DNA of 8,769 nucleotides from assembly GCA_003693905.1 (NCBI GenBank), contig RFLL01000212.1, positions 1-8,769 on the forward strand. The letters are read 5' to 3'. A model generated the notes under the pieces. That model was given only the letters and a program-made list of their open reading frames with translations, made no database searches and was not told the DNA's origin. This document shows positions 6,675 to 8,769 of the stretch, piece by piece. Within the stretch, counting starts at the first letter, position 1, and every line of letters starts with the position of its first letter. The translations under genes and the position numbers were made by a program. The DNA comes from Alphaproteobacteria bacterium (GTDB lineage Bacteria; Pseudomonadota; Alphaproteobacteria; Kiloniellales; J153).

Positions 6675-8708
6675 TTACCCGGTCCGCTTGAGCGGCTCGC
6701 TGCGGCCGAAGGTTTCGGCCTCGATGACCTCCAGGTCGGCCTCGATGACGCCCTTGCGTCCGTCTTCGAAGGTCACTTCGGTCCTGGCATGCGTGCGCGT
6801 CACCCCGGAATAAAGCGCTTCTATCAGGTCGCCGTAGCGCTCGGCGATGAACCTGCGGCGCACCTTGCGCGTGCGCGTCAACTCGCCGTCGTCGGCATCG
6901 AGCTCCTTGTGCAGCACGATGAACCGGCGAATCTGCGAAGCGGCCAGATTGGGGTCGGCCGCCAAGTCGCGATTCACCTGCTCGACATGCCCCTTGATGA
7001 TCCGCAGCACCTCGGGATGGGCCGCCAGTTCCTGATAACTGGCATAGGCGACATTGTTGCGTTCGGCCCAGTTGCCGACCGCCTCCATGTCGATGTTGAT
7101 GAACGCCGCGCAGTAGTCGCGCTGATGGCCGAAAGCCACCGCCTCCTTGATCTCGGGGAAGAACTTGAGCTTGTTCTCGATGTACTTGGGCGCGAACAGG
7201 CTGCCGTCGTTGAGCCGGCCGACGTCCTTGGCGCGGTCGATGATCTTCAGGTGGCCATTGTCGGCAAAGATGCCGGCATCGCCGGTGTGCACCCATCCGT
7301 CGGGGGTTTTGGTTGCGGCCGTCGCCTCGGGATCCTTGAAATATTCGACGAACACGCCGGGGCTGCGGAACATGACCTCGCCGTTGTCGGCGATGCGGAT
7401 CTCCACCTCCGGCGCCGGGCGTCCGACGGTGTCGGGATAGATCTCGCCGTCGGGCTGAATGGTGATGAACACGCTGGCTTCGGTGCTGCCGTAAAGCTGT
7501 TTCAGGTTGACCCCGATCGAGCGATAGAAGTCGAAGATGTCGGGGCCGATCGCTTCGCCTGCGGTGTAGGCGAGGCGGATGCGGCTGAAACCGAGAACGT
7601 TGCGCAACGGCCCATAGACGAGAACGTTGCCGAGCGCATAGAGCAGGCGCTCGCCCAGCGACACCGGCTTGCCGTCGAGGATGCGCGTGCCGCAGCGCCG
7701 CGCCACCCGCATGAAATAGTGGAACATGCGGCGCTTGATCGCGCCGGCATCTTCCATGCGGATCATGACTGAAGTCAGGATGTTCTCGAAGATGCGCGGC
7801 GGCGCGAAGAAATAGGTCGGACCGAGCTCGCGCAGATCGTGCAGCACCGTATCGCTCGATTCCGGGCAACTGACGCAGAACCCGACGACATAGCTCTGCC
7901 CGTACGAAAACAGGTGATCGCCGACCCAGGCCATGGGCAGATAAGCCAGCACCTCCTCACGCTCGGTGAGGCCTTCCAGCTCGGCGCCGTTGATAGCCGT
8001 GCGCACCAGGTTGTCGAAGCTCAGCACCACCCCCTTGGGCCGGCCGGTCGTGCCCGAGGTGTAGAGGATGATGGAAATGTCCGAGCCCTTGCCACGGGCC
8101 ACCGCGGCATCAAAGAAATCGGGATTGGCGCGGTCGAACTCGCGCCCCAGATCCTGCACCTTCTCGACCGGATGCAGGAACTCCTGCGTGTAGTGACGCA
8201 GGCCGCGGCCGTCGTCGTAGATGATCCGCTCCAGGCTCGGACACTCGGGCATGATCGACAGCATCTTGTCGACCTGTTCCTGATCCTCGGCCATGACGAA
8301 ACGGATCTCGGCGTGGCTGACGACGAACACCAGCTCGGCCGCCACCGAATCCTGATAGAGCGGCACCGGAATGGCGCCGATCGCCTGGGCCGCGGTCATG
8401 GTCCAGTACAACCGCGGCCGGTTGTCGCCGATGATGGCGATCTTGTCGCCCGGCTTCAGGCCGAGCGCGGCCAGACCGCAGGCCAGAGCCCGCACCTCGG
8501 CCGCGACCTCGGCCCAGGTCCAGGTCTGCCAGATGCCGAGGTCCTTTTCGCGAATCGCCGGGCGGGTGCCGCGTTCGGCGGCGTTGCGCAGCAGCAGCTT
8601 GGGGAAGGTGTCGAGCGCCGTGGCCACGCCACGCCGCTCGGCGCCGCGGGCTTCAGGCCCGACGGACGGCTCCTGCGTTACCGCGACGGCCGGATTGGCG
8701 GCGTTCAT
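6675..8708 (-). CDS. Long-chain acyl-CoA synthetase-like AMP-forming ligase
   Basis: A 677-residue adenylate-forming enzyme (FadD/FAA1-like, AMP-binding family). It should convert a carboxylic acid, ATP and CoA to acyl-CoA, AMP and pyrophosphate, in the cytoplasm or at the inner membrane. Motifs: YTSGTTGRPKG (216-226, P-loop A3), YLPMAWVGDHLFS (256-268), YGSTE (406-410, A5), HTGD (474-477, A7), IIDRAKDVGRLNDGS (489-503, A8 hinge), and LTRTRKVRR (610-618) with K615 as the probable A10 lysine. About 60 residues follow this lysine, including a strand-like TFEDGRKGVIEADLEV. All core motifs are present, so it is probably active. The start is uncertain: the ATG at 8708 lacks a clear Shine-Dalgarno and lies within the terminal palindrome. 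The frame stays open upstream (an in-frame TTG at 8762), and a GTG at 8627 is a shorter alternative. It is the first gene visible, 16 bp from livG. Chain length and ring preference cannot be told. Confidence 0.9.
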   Translation of the reverse strand: MNAANPAVAVTQEPSVGPEARGAERRGVATALDTFPKLLLRNAAERGTRPAIREKDLGIWQTWTWAEVAAEVRALACGLAALGLKPGDKIAIIGDNRPRLYWTMTAAQAIGAIPVPLYQDSVAAELVFVVSHAEIRFVMAEDQEQVDKMLSIMPECPSLERIIYDDGRGLRHYTQEFLHPVEKVQDLGREFDRANPDFFDAAVARGKGSDISIILYTSGTTGRPKGVVLSFDNLVRTAINGAELEGLTEREEVLAYLPMAWVGDHLFSYGQSYVVGFCVSCPESSDTVLHDLRELGPTYFFAPPRIFENILTSVMIRMEDAGAIKRRMFHYFMRVARRCGTRILDGKPVSLGERLLYALGNVLVYGPLRNVLGFSRIRLAYTAGEAIGPDIFDFYRSIGVNLKQLYGSTEASVFITIQPDGEIYPDTVGRPAPEVEIRIADNGEVMFRSPGVFVEYFKDPEATAATKTPDGWVHTGDAGIFADNGHLKIIDRAKDVGRLNDGSLFAPKYIENKLKFFPEIKEAVAFGHQRDYCAAFINIDMEAVGNWAERNNVAYASYQELAAHPEVLRIIKGHVEQVNRDLAADPNLAASQIRRFIVLHKELDADDGELTRTRKVRRRFIAERYGDLIEALYSGVTRTHARTEVTFEDGRKGVIEADLEVIEAETFGRSEPLKRTG

Positions 8709-8769
8709 GCCGAACCGGAACCGCCGCGCGCGGCGGTTCCGGTTCGGCATGAACGCCGCCAATCCGGCC
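8688..8769. repeat. Perfect 82-bp palindrome at the window edge
   Basis: Bases 8688-8728 are the exact reverse complement of 8729-8769 (41-nt arms, no loop, centre between 8728 and 8729). I checked this base by base. The left arm contains the first seven codons of the acyl-CoA synthetase gene, so the same MNAANPA start is mirrored on the plus strand from 8749. The symmetry runs to the last base of the window and may extend beyond it. Perfect symmetry reaching into coding sequence suggests a fold-back artefact at a contig end. A true inverted duplication or a large regulatory hairpin is less likely. Confidence 0.95.

Noticed and set aside
6483..7772. Plus-strand open frame (429 codons) opposite livG and the acyl-CoA synthetase
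   Set aside because: It spans the junction of two real genes and shows no motif; codon bias of the sense strand explains it.

Overview
The window carries one compact, unidirectional gene cluster, all on the minus strand. It reads from the right edge leftwards: a long-chain acyl-CoA synthetase (AMP-forming), the ABC ATPase LivG, permease LivH, permease LivM, a periplasmic substrate-binding protein, the ABC ATPase LivF, and a phenylacetate-CoA-ligase-like protein. Gaps between genes are 16, 77, 4, 124, 31 and 54 bp. All seven genes are intact apart from uncertainty at the 5' end of the first. This looks like an operon. No regulator, RNA gene, mobile element or CRISPR array is visible.

The DNA is GC-rich, has classical Shine-Dalgarno sites, and encodes a Sec-exported binding protein. 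This suggests a Gram-negative pseudomonad-phylum organism, most likely an alpha- or betaproteobacterium. That placement is inferred from composition and protein style, not from a marker gene.

The five central genes form a complete HAAT-family (branched-chain amino-acid type) ABC importer: one binding protein, two membrane subunits and two ATPases. Two different adenylate-forming enzymes flank it, which points to carboxylic acids (aliphatic or aromatic) rather than amino acids as the likely cargo. The acid would be imported and then trapped and activated as a CoA thioester. The substrate cannot be read from the sequence. From memory, similar ligase-livGHM-binding protein-livF-ligase clusters occur in other proteobacteria, so the layout is probably not unique, but its physiological role is poorly defined.

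Three things deserve a second look. The last 82 bases are a perfect palindrome that folds the start of the first gene back on itself and runs to the window edge; a contig-end assembly fold-back is the leading explanation. The phenylacetate-CoA-ligase-like protein lacks the glycine/threonine-rich ATP-binding loop of its superfamily but keeps the later motifs. Two GC-rich hairpins in tandem sit just before the binding-protein gene, where they could set its expression apart from the permeases.
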